Source of the DNA: Alteromonas gilva
GTDB taxonomy: Bacteria; Pseudomonadota; Gammaproteobacteria; Enterobacterales; Alteromonadaceae
NCBI RefSeq assembly: GCF_028595265.1
Contig: NZ_JAQQXP010000001.1
Location: 2,418,001-2,482,000, forward strand
DNA: 64,000 bases
Direction: 5' to 3'
Shown here: positions 43,132-52,668 of the stretch, in pieces
How the letters are laid out: each line of letters begins with the position of its first letter
How positions within the stretch are numbered: position 1 is the stretch's first letter
The notes under the pieces: generated by a model
Told to the model about the DNA's origin: nothing
What the model saw: only the letters and a program-made list of their open reading frames with translations
Database searches by the model: none
Translations under genes and position numbers: made by a program

Positions 43132-44378
43132 ACGACCTGGCATTACTGGCTGAAAACTTTTTTTTACTGTTTACTGAATCTGCGCCCTGGTTGCTACTGG
43201 GACTATTGGTAGCAGGTATCATGCATGAATGGGTGCCATTAACGCTGCTGCAAAAACACATGGGCAGCAGCCGTGTTTCGGCCATAGGCAAAGCCGCATT
43301 GATTGGCGCGCCCTTACCGTTGTGCTCCTGTGGCGTTATTCCCGCAGCGGTTGGCCTGCGGCGCAGCGGCGCCTCTAAACCTGCGACGATTTCTTTTCTG
43401 GTTTCCACGCCAGAAACGGGGGTCGATTCTGTTTCGGTATCCTATGCCTTGCTCGGCCCCTTGTTTGCCATTGTCAGGCCAATCAGTGCAGTTATCAGCG
43501 CCATATACAGTGGACTTATGGTCAAATGGCTTGATCCTGAACTGCCAATAAACAAGCAAAACACCGGGTCTGCCGCGGACGCCGCCACGCCCGTATCGGC
43601 TTGTTGTGCAACCGGGCAGTCAGCTAATACCAGCGCCACCGCACCGTCAGATTGCTGCGACAGCAAAAACGCCAGTACCGCCACTGCATCGTCAGATTGT
43701 TGTGGCAGCAAAACTACCCCTACCGCCCCGGTGTCTGACAGTTGCTGCGGATCCGCCGCGCCTAAGCAACAACGCGTGGCGCCAACCCTCTCCGTTGCCA
43801 CCAGGGTTTCACAGGTCTGGCAATTTGCTACGGGGAAACTCCTTATTGATATTACAGTATGGTTATTAATTGGCCTGGCACTGGCTGCCGCCATTCAAAC
43901 CTGGCTACCGGCCGACTTTCTTACCCGCTGGGGCGATGGCTTAGTGGCAATGCTGGTGATGGCCGTTATTGGCATTCCTATGTATATTTGTGCCACGGCA
44001 TCAACCCCAATTGCGGTTGGCTTTTTAAGTGTGGGTTTATCGCCGGGCGCCGTGCTGGTTTTTCTGTTAGCGGGCCCGGCCACCAATATTTCCACCATGG
44101 GCATGATTGCCAAAGAAATGGGTCGTAAAACACTCGCACTCTATCTGTTTAGTGTGATCAGTGCCAGTATCCTGCTTGGGTATATCCTTAATTTATTAGT
44201 CAGCCGTTTCTCGTTACAATCCTGGGTAGCGCTGGGCCAGTCTGCTCATGATCACCATGAAATTTCAGCAGTCTATGCACTGTGTAGCGTGATTTTAGCG
44301 GCGTTAATGTTAAGGAATGGCTGGCAGTACTTACAGCAGCGGTTGGGGAAACCAGGGCAAGACAGTTGCTGCCATTAG
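43128..44378 (+). CDS. SO_0444-type Cu/Zn efflux permease
   Basis: A 416-residue integral membrane permease of the DUF318/SO_0444 group. The first bundle contains the signature GAPLPLCSCGVIPAAVGLRRSGASKPATISFLVSTPETGVDS, with its CSCG metal motif. A long cytoplasmic or periplasmic loop (about residues 155-225) has paired Cys (SACCATG, DCCDSK, DCCGSK, SCCGS) and the second bundle contains MYICATASTPIAVGFLSVGLSPGA. The C terminus ends DSCCH. GGAGG precedes the ATG. It is translationally coupled to its MerR-type regulator and probably exports zinc or copper. Confidence 0.9.
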   Translation: MNDLALLAENFFLLFTESAPWLLLGLLVAGIMHEWVPLTLLQKHMGSSRVSAIGKAALIGAPLPLCSCGVIPAAVGLRRSGASKPATISFLVSTPETGVDSVSVSYALLGPLFAIVRPISAVISAIYSGLMVKWLDPELPINKQNTGSAADAATPVSACCATGQSANTSATAPSDCCDSKNASTATASSDCCGSKTTPTAPVSDSCCGSAAPKQQRVAPTLSVATRVSQVWQFATGKLLIDITVWLLIGLALAAAIQTWLPADFLTRWGDGLVAMLVMAVIGIPMYICATASTPIAVGFLSVGLSPGAVLVFLLAGPATNISTMGMIAKEMGRKTLALYLFSVISASILLGYILNLLVSRFSLQSWVALGQSAHDHHEISAVYALCSVILAALMLRNGWQYLQQRLGKPGQDSCCH

Positions 44379-44591
44379 CAGCAGCTTATCCATAACTGGC
44401 AGGCAGAGTGCAACATCTATAGCAGATTCTATAAGAATGAATATAAAACTATGGATATTTACGCATTTTGCCGTCAATATTACTGCCACCGCTTGGTGTT
44501 TACCTCTAGGTCGGCATTGGCTTACATTTTTGGTTAAACATTTTACTGACGCTATTGGGCTATATTCCGGGCATCGTACATGCAGTGTGGA
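44379..44591. other. intergenic region between convergent genes
   Basis: About 210 bases between the Cu/Zn permease and halogenase B. I see no gene, operator or convincing terminator. Confidence 0.4.
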
Positions 44592-46166
44592 TTATTGCCC
44601 GTCGTTAAACTCCCCTCTTAGTGCTGCAGCGCTAAGACGGCTCAGATATTCCCGGTTGGTCGGCAACCTGGCCAAAAGCTGCGCACCAGTGCGTTTAAAT
44701 TCTGCACGAGTTCGCTCAACCAATGGTTGTTGCGCGCATATCGGGCCACCGGGTCGCCAATCCTTAGAGCGAACCCCCATCCCATACAGTACATATTGTT
44801 TACTGGCTGAGGAAAACAGCTCTTGCCTGATATTTGTTTCCCATACGCCGGGGGGCTGGCTTTGCCACAGGGCGAGCGCGTCCGTTAGGCTGCTTGTCCA
44901 GGACGCAACATCGGTGTGAGCCCGCCAATACTCACTGTCTGTCCGGCTACTCAGGACATAATGTAATTTAATAAAATCAATGATCTCCTGCCAGCGGGCT
45001 AGCGTCATTGAATTATATCGACTGGCTAATACACGACCGGCCTCAGGGGTTCGCGGCAATTGCTCAGCCAACCACCGCGCTGACGTTTCGATGAGCACCA
45101 GGGCAGTGGCTTCAAGCGGCTCAACAAATCCGGCAGAAACGCCAATTGCGATACAGTTATTTACCCAAAATTTGGCCCTGTAACCAGGGTCGAAGCGTAT
45201 CACCCGCGTATCAACAGGCGCTGCCGATAGTGTCTTATCCGCATTTATATAGCGCAGCAAAGCGTCTTCGGCTTGATCCGGGTTGGTTAGGTCGCTGGCA
45301 AATACATGGCCTATACCGCGGCGTTGCTGCAGCGTAATATCCCAAATCCAACCTGAGGAATGCGCTGTAGCAACCGTTGAGGAGCCGACTGGCGTATCTG
45401 GTGAAGCATGGTTAACTTGCGCAGCGATCGCCGTATCATTGAATAAAACATGGCGTTGGGACACAAATGGCACACCAAAATGTTTACCGATAAGTAGCGC
45501 CGCAAAGCCGCTGCAATCAACAAACAAATCGCCGTCAATGGTTGCACCGTCAGTCAGTTGAATCGCTCGGATATCATCATTATTATGAGAATGTATAGCC
45601 GCTACGTGCCCCTGCTTATAAACCACCCCCAGATTTTCTGTGCAATGCTGCTGCAGCAGGGCAACAAACTTGGCTGCATTTAAATGATATCCGTAATTAA
45701 AATTATAGGCGTATTCCGGCAATTGCGGCAGTTTGGGCGCGAGGTAGTTCTCGCAGACTGTGCCCTGACTACAAACCCAACTTTCAAATTCGCCAGGACA
45801 ACCGGCCTGATGCCAGGCATCAGCTAAACTTATTGCACCAAAACCAGCCGGGGCAGTAAAGGGATGATAATAGTGCTCATCTTTCCCCTGCTGCCAACCG
45901 ACAAATTTTGAAGCCTGCTTAAAGCTGGCGTCACAGCAGGTCAAAAATTGTTTTTCGGAAATACCAATAAGACGCAATGTATCGCGCATCGTTGGCCAGG
46001 TACCCTCTCCAACGCCAAGGTTCTTCACTGCCGGCGATTCAACTAACGTGATATGAGTCTGGCTGTGTTCACCGCTTGTGGTGTTTTTTGCTGCAATTAT
46101 ACCAGCAGTAAGCCATCCGGCCGTACCGCCGCCGACAATGACAACTCTGGTTTTATTCGTGTCCAT
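44592..46166 (-). CDS. flavin-dependent tryptophan halogenase family protein (B)
   Basis: A 524-residue FAD-dependent halogenase homologue. The FAD loop is VGGGTAGWLTA (about residues 11-21), GVGEGTWPTMR follows, and the Lys that carries the reactive hypohalous species is kept in DASFKQAS (Lys83). The glutamate of VEPLEATA (Glu352) is also kept. The diagnostic WxWxIP motif reads WIWDIT (273-278), with Thr for Pro. The ATG at 46166 starts 23 bases after halogenase A ends. A flavin reductase must supply FADH2 from elsewhere. Substrate is unknown; loci of this type are thought to act on something imported by the adjacent TonB receptor. Confidence 0.88.
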   Translation of the reverse strand: MDTNKTRVVIVGGGTAGWLTAGIIAAKNTTSGEHSQTHITLVESPAVKNLGVGEGTWPTMRDTLRLIGISEKQFLTCCDASFKQASKFVGWQQGKDEHYYHPFTAPAGFGAISLADAWHQAGCPGEFESWVCSQGTVCENYLAPKLPQLPEYAYNFNYGYHLNAAKFVALLQQHCTENLGVVYKQGHVAAIHSHNNDDIRAIQLTDGATIDGDLFVDCSGFAALLIGKHFGVPFVSQRHVLFNDTAIAAQVNHASPDTPVGSSTVATAHSSGWIWDITLQQRRGIGHVFASDLTNPDQAEDALLRYINADKTLSAAPVDTRVIRFDPGYRAKFWVNNCIAIGVSAGFVEPLEATALVLIETSARWLAEQLPRTPEAGRVLASRYNSMTLARWQEIIDFIKLHYVLSSRTDSEYWRAHTDVASWTSSLTDALALWQSQPPGVWETNIRQELFSSASKQYVLYGMGVRSKDWRPGGPICAQQPLVERTRAEFKRTGAQLLARLPTNREYLSRLSAAALRGEFNDGQ

Positions 46167-46189
46167 AATGTTGCTGCATGCTCGCGTAT

Positions 46190-47677
46190 TTATCCCTTCG
46201 CCGGACAATATTGTTTAATAAAATCGGCGTGTTCCGGCAGTTGTGACAGTGCATTATTAATCGATGTTTTCAATGTCGCCATTTGCTGCATTAATCCCTG
46301 TGGTGGTAACAGTCGTCCGGCACCATGATGCTGCCTGGGCATCAAGCCCTGCCCCATCATTACCTGTACCCAGGAGTCCACTCTGAACAGCCCCACGTCA
46401 TCAGGCCAGGCATAGCCATTTTCAGCAAATATCGCCATGCGGTGAGTGAGCGACTCAGGGATAGACATCGTCCGGTAGTGATGCCAAAAATCGCTGTCGT
46501 TTCGCGCGGTCAGGTTATAGTGCAAAATGATAAAGTCGCGGATAGTCTCCATCTCTTTTTCGGCTTCGCGGTTATAACGTTCAGCCAGCAACTCATGCTC
46601 CCCGCTAAAGGGAAAAAGCTTCATCAGACGAAACAGCGCGGTGGTGACCAAATGGATACTGGTCGACTCCAGCGGTTCTAAAAAACCACTGGATAAACCA
46701 ATGGCGATACAGTTTTTATGCCAGGCTTTGTTGCGCCGCCCGGTCGTAAACTTAAGGTAGCGAGGATCGGTTAATGGTTGACCCTCGAGGTTGGCGGTTA
46801 ATGTTGCCAGGGCTTCGTCATCGCTTAAAAACTGACTACTGTAAACAATCCCGTTTCCGACTCTTGACTGCAGCGGAATGCGCCATTGCCAGCCTGCTTT
46901 ATGGGCTGTGGCAATGGTATACGGACGCGGTGCCTCGGTGGCTTCGGTTTGTACTGCTATGGCACGGTCTGCTGCCAGCCAGTGACTCCAGTCTTCATAG
47001 CCAACGCCCAGTTGTTCGCCAATCAACAACGCGCGAAAACCTGTGCAGTCAATAAATACATCGCCGTCGATGGTCACGTCAGCGTCGAGCCTGAGGCGCG
47101 AGATATTGCCGCAGTTATCGTCAATATCGACGGCCTTAATCTTACCCTCAATACGCTTTACTCCGCCCGCTTCTGCTTTGCCTCGCAAATAGGCGGCGTA
47201 TGCTGTCGCATCAAGGTGATACGCAAAATTAAGCGCTTTGTTGCCTAACTTAGTGGCAAACTTATTCTGTTTGGCGGCTTTTAACTCAAGGCAATAATCT
47301 TCGAGGCTATCCTGCTGGCCGTTGGCCACGGCTTCGAGCCAGAACTCGTGGAACTCAGCCATCCACGAGCGCTGCCCTATTTCACCAAATGAATGCAAGT
47401 AGCTATCGCCATCGTGAGCCCAGTTGTCGAACTGAATGCCCAGTTTAAACGTGGCTTGAGTGGCCGCCATAAATTCGCGTTCGTCGATCCCCATTAGCCG
47501 ATGAAAATTACACATGGTGGGGATCGTGGCTTCGCCAACACCGACAGTGCCAATCTGGTCAGATTCCACTAACGTAATATCCAGTACATTGCCGAGCCTT
47601 GTGGCTAAGCTAAACGCGGTCAGCCAACCGGCTGTGCCGCCACCGGCAATCACTACACGGGTTTTGTTTTGCGCCAT
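46190..47677 (-). CDS. flavin-dependent tryptophan halogenase family protein (A)
   Basis: A 495-residue FAD-dependent halogenase homologue with all the expected motifs: FAD loop AGGGTAGWLTA, GVGEATIPTM, Lys78 in TQATFKLGI, WQWRIP at residues 263-268, and Glu337-Ser338 in LEPLESTS. This matches the catalytic set of PrnA and RebH (Lys79, WxWxIP, Glu346). It lies between the cupin gene and halogenase B, 12 bases after the former, so the genes are one operon. The substrate need not be free tryptophan; receptor-linked members studied elsewhere prefer indole-type compounds. Confidence 0.92.
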   Translation of the reverse strand: MAQNKTRVVIAGGGTAGWLTAFSLATRLGNVLDITLVESDQIGTVGVGEATIPTMCNFHRLMGIDEREFMAATQATFKLGIQFDNWAHDGDSYLHSFGEIGQRSWMAEFHEFWLEAVANGQQDSLEDYCLELKAAKQNKFATKLGNKALNFAYHLDATAYAAYLRGKAEAGGVKRIEGKIKAVDIDDNCGNISRLRLDADVTIDGDVFIDCTGFRALLIGEQLGVGYEDWSHWLAADRAIAVQTEATEAPRPYTIATAHKAGWQWRIPLQSRVGNGIVYSSQFLSDDEALATLTANLEGQPLTDPRYLKFTTGRRNKAWHKNCIAIGLSSGFLEPLESTSIHLVTTALFRLMKLFPFSGEHELLAERYNREAEKEMETIRDFIILHYNLTARNDSDFWHHYRTMSIPESLTHRMAIFAENGYAWPDDVGLFRVDSWVQVMMGQGLMPRQHHGAGRLLPPQGLMQQMATLKTSINNALSQLPEHADFIKQYCPAKG

Positions 47678-47689
47678 CCAACAACCTAC

Positions 47690-48715
47690 CTAACGGTTTA
47701 TATTATTCAACAACATTGCCCGTAAACGCCGGGCAGATAATTCGTTTATTTCGGCTAACGGCCCATGGCACTCCTGGGGTAAATGAGCCGTTACGTTCTT
47801 AGCATCCCCAAACACGTAATAATCGAACAAGGCACGCCAGGCAGCTTTTTCTTGTGTGGGTTTATCGCGCAAACTCAGCATGCCGTGCATTAATACATCC
47901 ATGGCATTGCCCAAATAGGGCTTGGCTGTCATCCACCAAAAGTTAACCATAATATTAAAGCGGTCAAGGGCTTCTACTTCATGCCACCACATGCTGGGGT
48001 AGTATAAACCATCACCAGGTTCCAGGTCGGCGATGTAGGCGTTTTCCAGCGCGGTTTTAAGCCGTGGATACTGTGTAAAATCAGGCTTGGCGAGGTTGGC
48101 TGTGGTCACAACCTGACCGCCCGGTGTCGGATGTAACGGGCCTGGATAGAGATTTTCAACCTGCTGCGGTGCAAACAACGTAAAGCGTCGCTTGCCCAAC
48201 ACGCAGCATGCAATATTTTTAGGCTGATCAAAATGTGCTGCCGCTACCGACTCTGTGCCAATCCAAATTTTAGGCACCGGCTGATTATTAATAAATTCAT
48301 CATGATCAAAGTCGAGGGTATTGGCTTTACTTAGTCCGGGTAAGCCCTGATCAAAACGCAGTGAGTTAATATACAAATAATCATGCTGTGCCTGGTCAAT
48401 ATTAGCCGCAATTTCTTGAACCACGTCGGCAAGACGCGCTTTTTCACTGGTGTAATTAAATCCGGTACAACTCTTGTTGTAACCGAAACGAGCATTGATC
48501 GGTGGCGCTCCACGGTAAACTAATAATGGATGACCAGTATCCTGCTCGCAGAGCTGATCCATAACCGCCTGCCTTGATTGTCGGGCTGTTTGAACCAACG
48601 GCCAGTCTTTTACCAGGCCTTTTAAAATAACCGGTTTATTAAGCGCAAACAGATCATCATAAGGAATCGTATGCGGCGTAATGCCATCTAAAACCAATAC
48701 CCGGTTGGCAACCAT
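47690..48715 (-). CDS. cupin-like/JmjC-domain protein
   Basis: A 341-residue protein of the cupin_8/JmjC (FIH-like) type. The Fe(II) ligands are His-X-Asp in AAHFDQP (about residues 161-163) and a distal His in MWWHEVEAL (about 245); FTLFAP and EPGDGLYYP are also typical. Such proteins are 2-oxoglutarate-dependent hydroxylases, although activity of this bacterial group is not established. AGGAA is nine bases before the ATG at 48715 and touches an earlier ATG at 48724, so the inner one is preferred. It recurs with SapC, tryptophan halogenases and TonB receptors in marine and soil Proteobacteria. Confidence 0.88.
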   Translation of the reverse strand: MVANRVLVLDGITPHTIPYDDLFALNKPVILKGLVKDWPLVQTARQSRQAVMDQLCEQDTGHPLLVYRGAPPINARFGYNKSCTGFNYTSEKARLADVVQEIAANIDQAQHDYLYINSLRFDQGLPGLSKANTLDFDHDEFINNQPVPKIWIGTESVAAAHFDQPKNIACCVLGKRRFTLFAPQQVENLYPGPLHPTPGGQVVTTANLAKPDFTQYPRLKTALENAYIADLEPGDGLYYPSMWWHEVEALDRFNIMVNFWWMTAKPYLGNAMDVLMHGMLSLRDKPTQEKAAWRALFDYYVFGDAKNVTAHLPQECHGPLAEINELSARRLRAMLLNNINR

Positions 48716-48736
48716 GCTATTCATTTCCTGAAAAGA

Positions 48737-49462
48737 TTATAATAACGCTGATTGAGCGTTCTTTAATTCAATTAAACGCTGAAAATTGCCCATCGATGAC
48801 AGCAGAAAATACAGAGTACCGAGCATCCCGTACTGATTAAGTTTGTGCAATGACTCCGCATCCAGGGCGCTAAGCTTTTGTTCGTTAATGGAGTAATAGT
48901 GACTCAGACTTACCTGTTCTACATTACTCAGTTTAATCTCAATCGATACTGGCTCCAGCAAATCCATTTCACTAATCAGCGCAAACAGCGTTTTATTATA
49001 TTGCGCTCCGCTCTCAATGGTTTGCAGTGCCTTTTTAATATATTGCAGATAGGGAGATTCTCCCCCCATCGGTAAAAACACGGCTTCACCGTACAGGGTA
49101 TTTACCCTTGGATCATCGGTATCTACGCAAATCATCGGCGCATCCGCCTCGCCGGTATCTGACTTTTTATAGCCTATACTGAAAGGGCCCCTGGCGAGTA
49201 ATGCCGGAGTATAACGCGTAGTCCACCCCTGCTCTGACAAAAACAGGTTTTCGTTTTTCACCAGCCCCAAAATAGCATGGAGCTGTAATTGCTCACTAGT
49301 CTCATCACGAAAAATAAGCAGCGGAAATTCTTTATGTAGTTCGGAAATTTCAGAGGCGTAAACCTGACTGCGGTTTACATGAATACTGGCATTATCTGCG
49401 GTGTTGATCTGCACTTTTAAATCGGCATGATCGACATTGTTTAGTACCGTTATGTTTGACAT
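48737..49462 (-). CDS. SapC family protein
   Basis: A 241-residue SapC-family protein. LHKEFPLLIFRDETSEQLQLHAILGLVKNENLFLSEQGW and YTPALLARGPFSIGYKKSD are the familiar conserved stretches, followed by an acidic segment (ICVDTDDPRV) and a helical C-terminal half. The family was named from a Campylobacter surface-layer protein gene, but here it lacks a signal peptide and is probably cytoplasmic. It repeatedly occurs beside cupin-like and halogenase genes downstream of TonB receptors. Function is unknown. Confidence 0.88.
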   Translation of the reverse strand: MSNITVLNNVDHADLKVQINTADNASIHVNRSQVYASEISELHKEFPLLIFRDETSEQLQLHAILGLVKNENLFLSEQGWTTRYTPALLARGPFSIGYKKSDTGEADAPMICVDTDDPRVNTLYGEAVFLPMGGESPYLQYIKKALQTIESGAQYNKTLFALISEMDLLEPVSIEIKLSNVEQVSLSHYYSINEQKLSALDAESLHKLNQYGMLGTLYFLLSSMGNFQRLIELKNAQSALL

Positions 49463-49565
49463 ATAAAAATTCGCATAAAGCTAAGAAGTGTTGTCTTAAT
49501 GCATCCTACCGTCAGCGGCTATTAGTGGCAAATACTAGGTTGCCTGCCCATCAGTAGCAAGAAAA

Positions 49566-49593
49566 ACCAGACCGATGAGTGCACCGGTCTGGT
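49566..49593 (-). terminator. terminator between TonB receptor and SapC genes
   Basis: On the minus strand ACCAGACCG and CGGTCTGGT form a nine-base perfect stem with a ten-base loop, followed by five T residues. It lies between the receptor stop at 49606 and the SapC ATG at 49462, so downstream genes would depend on read-through or on their own promoter. Confidence 0.8.
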
Positions 49594-49605
49594 AAAGCAG
49601 AGTAA

Positions 49606-52600
49606 CTAGAACGTGTAACGTGCGTTCAGCACGTAACGTCTGTCCAGCTCCTGGACAAAGAACGTATTGTTATAGCTACGGCCATACTGACGCTGACCTT
49701 CTTCGGTGAGGTTAATGATATCCAGACTCAGCGTTAGGTCTTCGCTGAAATCATAGCTTACATTGACGTCTACTTGTTCATACTCGTCGATAAACAGTGG
49801 GTTTCGTACTGATGATACACCACGGTTTACTTCACTGAGGAACGCATCACGCCAGTTGTAGGCCACCCGGGCAGACAGACCGTCTTTTTCGTAAATCAAT
49901 ACGATGTTAGCGGTATCTGATAAGCCTTCAAGAGCGAACTGATCTAAAGATGGATCTGCCCCCACATCATAACCAATATCACCGTCTACGATGGTAAAGT
50001 TAGCCTGATATCCAAAACCACTCTCACCAAAGAAGTGCTGCCAGGCTAACTCGTAACCTGAAATCCGCGCACTTTGGTTATTCACAGGCTGCGTTACTTC
50101 GAACTGTAAGGCTGGATCGCCCGCTACCGGTTCTACGTTATTATTGGCAAATACGGCATCAGCAAAGGCCTGACCTTCTTCAAACTCATCAGCACCGCCA
50201 GGGAATGCATTCGGGTTTGCCAAAAGTGCCGTCATGGTAAAGAAGTTACGCTCTGTAACTTCGACCCCACGGGCCTCAAGTTCAGCAATAGCCTGAGCAG
50301 AAGTGGTACCCGGTGCACCGGAAGTGGCATCAAGCAAGCCGAATAGCGGTTGTGCAACCTGCTGTGTACCTACGAAGTTATCAACGTCTTTGCGATAATA
50401 ACCCACCGACACCATACTCGACTCACCATAGTAATATTCCAGTGATAAATCGAAGTTGTTGGATTCAAGCGGGTCTAACTGGGCATTACCACGGTTACCT
50501 GATGGCACGCCACCTAAGTAAGTAGGCCGCCCCGGCGCACCAACGGTGGTTGCGGTATACATTTGGTTATAGGCAGGACGTGCCAACGTCATACTGTATG
50601 ACGCACGAGCTTTTAAGTCGTCAGTCAGGTCAAGAGACAAGTCGATATTCGGCAAGAAACTCTCATAAGAATGATCTTGTGATAACGCCTCAGTACCATT
50701 ACCCAGTTGCAAACGGAAGTCGTTATCTGACAACCAGATGATTTTTTCTGGTACGGCTTGCAGAGAAATTGATTCTACATCGGTTTTCTCATAACGAGCA
50801 CCCACTACCAGGTTAGCTTCGAAACCGCCAATTTCACCGTCCATCGATGCCATCGCGTATAAAGATAAAATATCTTCTTTAACGGTATTATTATCCGAGC
50901 CAACCGCAGGCAGATCGCCGGGCGTAAAACCGTAAGCCGGCGCAATCGCTTTGAGTAATTCAACGGCGTTGCCAACAAAGGATACGCTTCCTAATGCAAT
51001 AGTGTTAGCGCCAGCCGGCACTGCGATGGCGTCGGCACCGTCAACACCACTCATATCATGGTCTTCGAACTGACAGGCCGTACAGCCTACTTCCAGTAGA
51101 CCTTCCGGAATATTGCCTACATCAGCAACACCCCAGCCACCAAGCTGAGCTTCAGTTTCGTAGCGAACCTGATTCATTTCGGTGCTCATATAGCCCACAC
51201 CAAAATCAACTTTTACACTGGCGCCTTCATCCCAGGTACCATCAAAACGGAATTGATTTACATCTGAAGTTTGATCAGACGAAATGGCTCGGGTAACCTG
51301 AGGCCCCACATCCGGGACGTCAAAAATGCCGTTATTATTACCTTTGATTGAGTCATCAATAACGATGCTGGCCTGCGGAATAGGCCGTGAAAAGTCCATG
51401 GTTTGCCAGCCAGCGGTCGCACCTGCGACGTTAAAACGCACAACGTTTTTACCGTAGGGACCAGCGCCACCGCTGCTCGCTTCGGCCAGTGAGGCGTCAA
51501 AGCGTAAGTTAAGAGAGTTCGACGCCCACCAGTCAACATTAAACCCAAAGGATTTAAGCTCATCTTTAGCGCCCATGACCAGGTTCTGGAAGAAAAAGTC
51601 CTTACCGCCATCGATATCTTCGGTAAAGCGAATAGGTGTGGCAACTACCGGGTTACCATCAAACTCCATATCGGTAAATTGACGCGCAAACCAAATCCCG
51701 TCGACCACAGAAGTCGATTGAATTTCATTGCTGGCATAGGTGGCATCAGCAGTAATTGTCATATCATCAGACGGTGCGTACTGAACCGTCAGCATACCGT
51801 TAATACGCTCACGGTTGTCGCTGTTAACGCCGAGACCTAAGTTAGACGGCATAGCCACTAACTGGCCTTCGTTTGGCGCGTTGGTGACATTGGCACCATC
51901 CACTAGTCCAAAAGTGCCCGGTGACGACGAATCCCAGTTGTACAACTGGTAGTTTTCAACGCTCATATGGCGGCTACCGGAATCTCGTTCCTGGAATGAA
52001 CCAAATAACGAGACACCAAAATTCGATTCTTCGTTTACCCAGTTCGCTACACCACTTACCTCTGGGGTAACGCCATCACCACTTTCATCTTTAACCGCTT
52101 TGACACCCATCGAACCGCGGTTATCGCCTTGTGCCAGCGGTTTGAGTGTATTGATGTTAATGGTCGCACCAATACCACCAGACGGTACCGCAGCGCGACC
52201 TGTTTTATACACTTCTATGCCACTTACACCTTCAGAAGCCAGGTTTGAGAAATCGAAAGAACGCGTGGTTCCCGATGCGCCCTGATCTAACGGGTTACCG
52301 GTAATTGAGGCTACGTTTGCAGCCGGCATTTGACGGCCATTTAACGTAATCAGGTTAAAGTTACCGCCAAAACCACGCACGGTCACCTCGGAACCTTCGC
52401 CATTTACACGGTTTATCGACACACCCGTAATACGTTGTAATGATTCTGCCAGGTTGGTGTCAGGGAATTTACCCATGTCTTCAGCAGAGATGGCATCTAC
52501 AACCCCCGAAGACTGACGCTTGACGTTCATAGATTGGGACAGACTGCCCCGAACGCCGCGCACTTCTATCTTTTCTACTGTTTCCGCTTGTTGTGCCTGA

Positions 52601-52668
52601 ACGCCTGTAGCGACCATCACATATAGTGCCCCGGATACAGCCGTAGCTAACTTGCTTTTATAAAACAT
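49606..52668 (-). CDS. TonB-dependent outer-membrane receptor
   Basis: A 1020-residue receptor with a Sec signal peptide (cleavage near QA-QQ, residues 24-26), a TonB-box-like VEKIEVRGVRGSL, the plug domain (about 40-170: GKFPDTNLAESLQRITGVSINR, VTVRGFGGNFNLITLNGRQMP, GIEVYKTGRAAVPSGGIGATININT), and a large barrel ending ELDRRYVLNARYTF, with the terminal Phe needed for barrel assembly. The RGSL...R motif after the signal marks the group of receptors linked to SapC and tryptophan halogenases, generally thought to import sugars or aromatic compounds. GGAAA is eight bases before the ATG. Confidence 0.95.
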   Translation of the reverse strand: MFYKSKLATAVSGALYVMVATGVQAQQAETVEKIEVRGVRGSLSQSMNVKRQSSGVVDAISAEDMGKFPDTNLAESLQRITGVSINRVNGEGSEVTVRGFGGNFNLITLNGRQMPAANVASITGNPLDQGASGTTRSFDFSNLASEGVSGIEVYKTGRAAVPSGGIGATININTLKPLAQGDNRGSMGVKAVKDESGDGVTPEVSGVANWVNEESNFGVSLFGSFQERDSGSRHMSVENYQLYNWDSSSPGTFGLVDGANVTNAPNEGQLVAMPSNLGLGVNSDNRERINGMLTVQYAPSDDMTITADATYASNEIQSTSVVDGIWFARQFTDMEFDGNPVVATPIRFTEDIDGGKDFFFQNLVMGAKDELKSFGFNVDWWASNSLNLRFDASLAEASSGGAGPYGKNVVRFNVAGATAGWQTMDFSRPIPQASIVIDDSIKGNNNGIFDVPDVGPQVTRAISSDQTSDVNQFRFDGTWDEGASVKVDFGVGYMSTEMNQVRYETEAQLGGWGVADVGNIPEGLLEVGCTACQFEDHDMSGVDGADAIAVPAGANTIALGSVSFVGNAVELLKAIAPAYGFTPGDLPAVGSDNNTVKEDILSLYAMASMDGEIGGFEANLVVGARYEKTDVESISLQAVPEKIIWLSDNDFRLQLGNGTEALSQDHSYESFLPNIDLSLDLTDDLKARASYSMTLARPAYNQMYTATTVGAPGRPTYLGGVPSGNRGNAQLDPLESNNFDLSLEYYYGESSMVSVGYYRKDVDNFVGTQQVAQPLFGLLDATSGAPGTTSAQAIAELEARGVEVTERNFFTMTALLANPNAFPGGADEFEEGQAFADAVFANNNVEPVAGDPALQFEVTQPVNNQSARISGYELAWQHFFGESGFGYQANFTIVDGDIGYDVGADPSLDQFALEGLSDTANIVLIYEKDGLSARVAYNWRDAFLSEVNRGVSSVRNPLFIDEYEQVDVNVSYDFSEDLTLSLDIINLTEEGQRQYGRSYNNTFFVQELDRRYVLNARYTF

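Noticed and set aside
43660..43760. short tandem DNA repeat as a mobile or unstable repeat
   Set aside because: The near-repeat encodes the Cys-Cys arm of the exporter in frame; it is better explained as a protein repeat.
44317..44919. 200-codon plus-strand frame after the Cu/Zn permease
   Set aside because: It overlaps the permease end and lies antisense to halogenase B; no start signal and no domain-like sequence.
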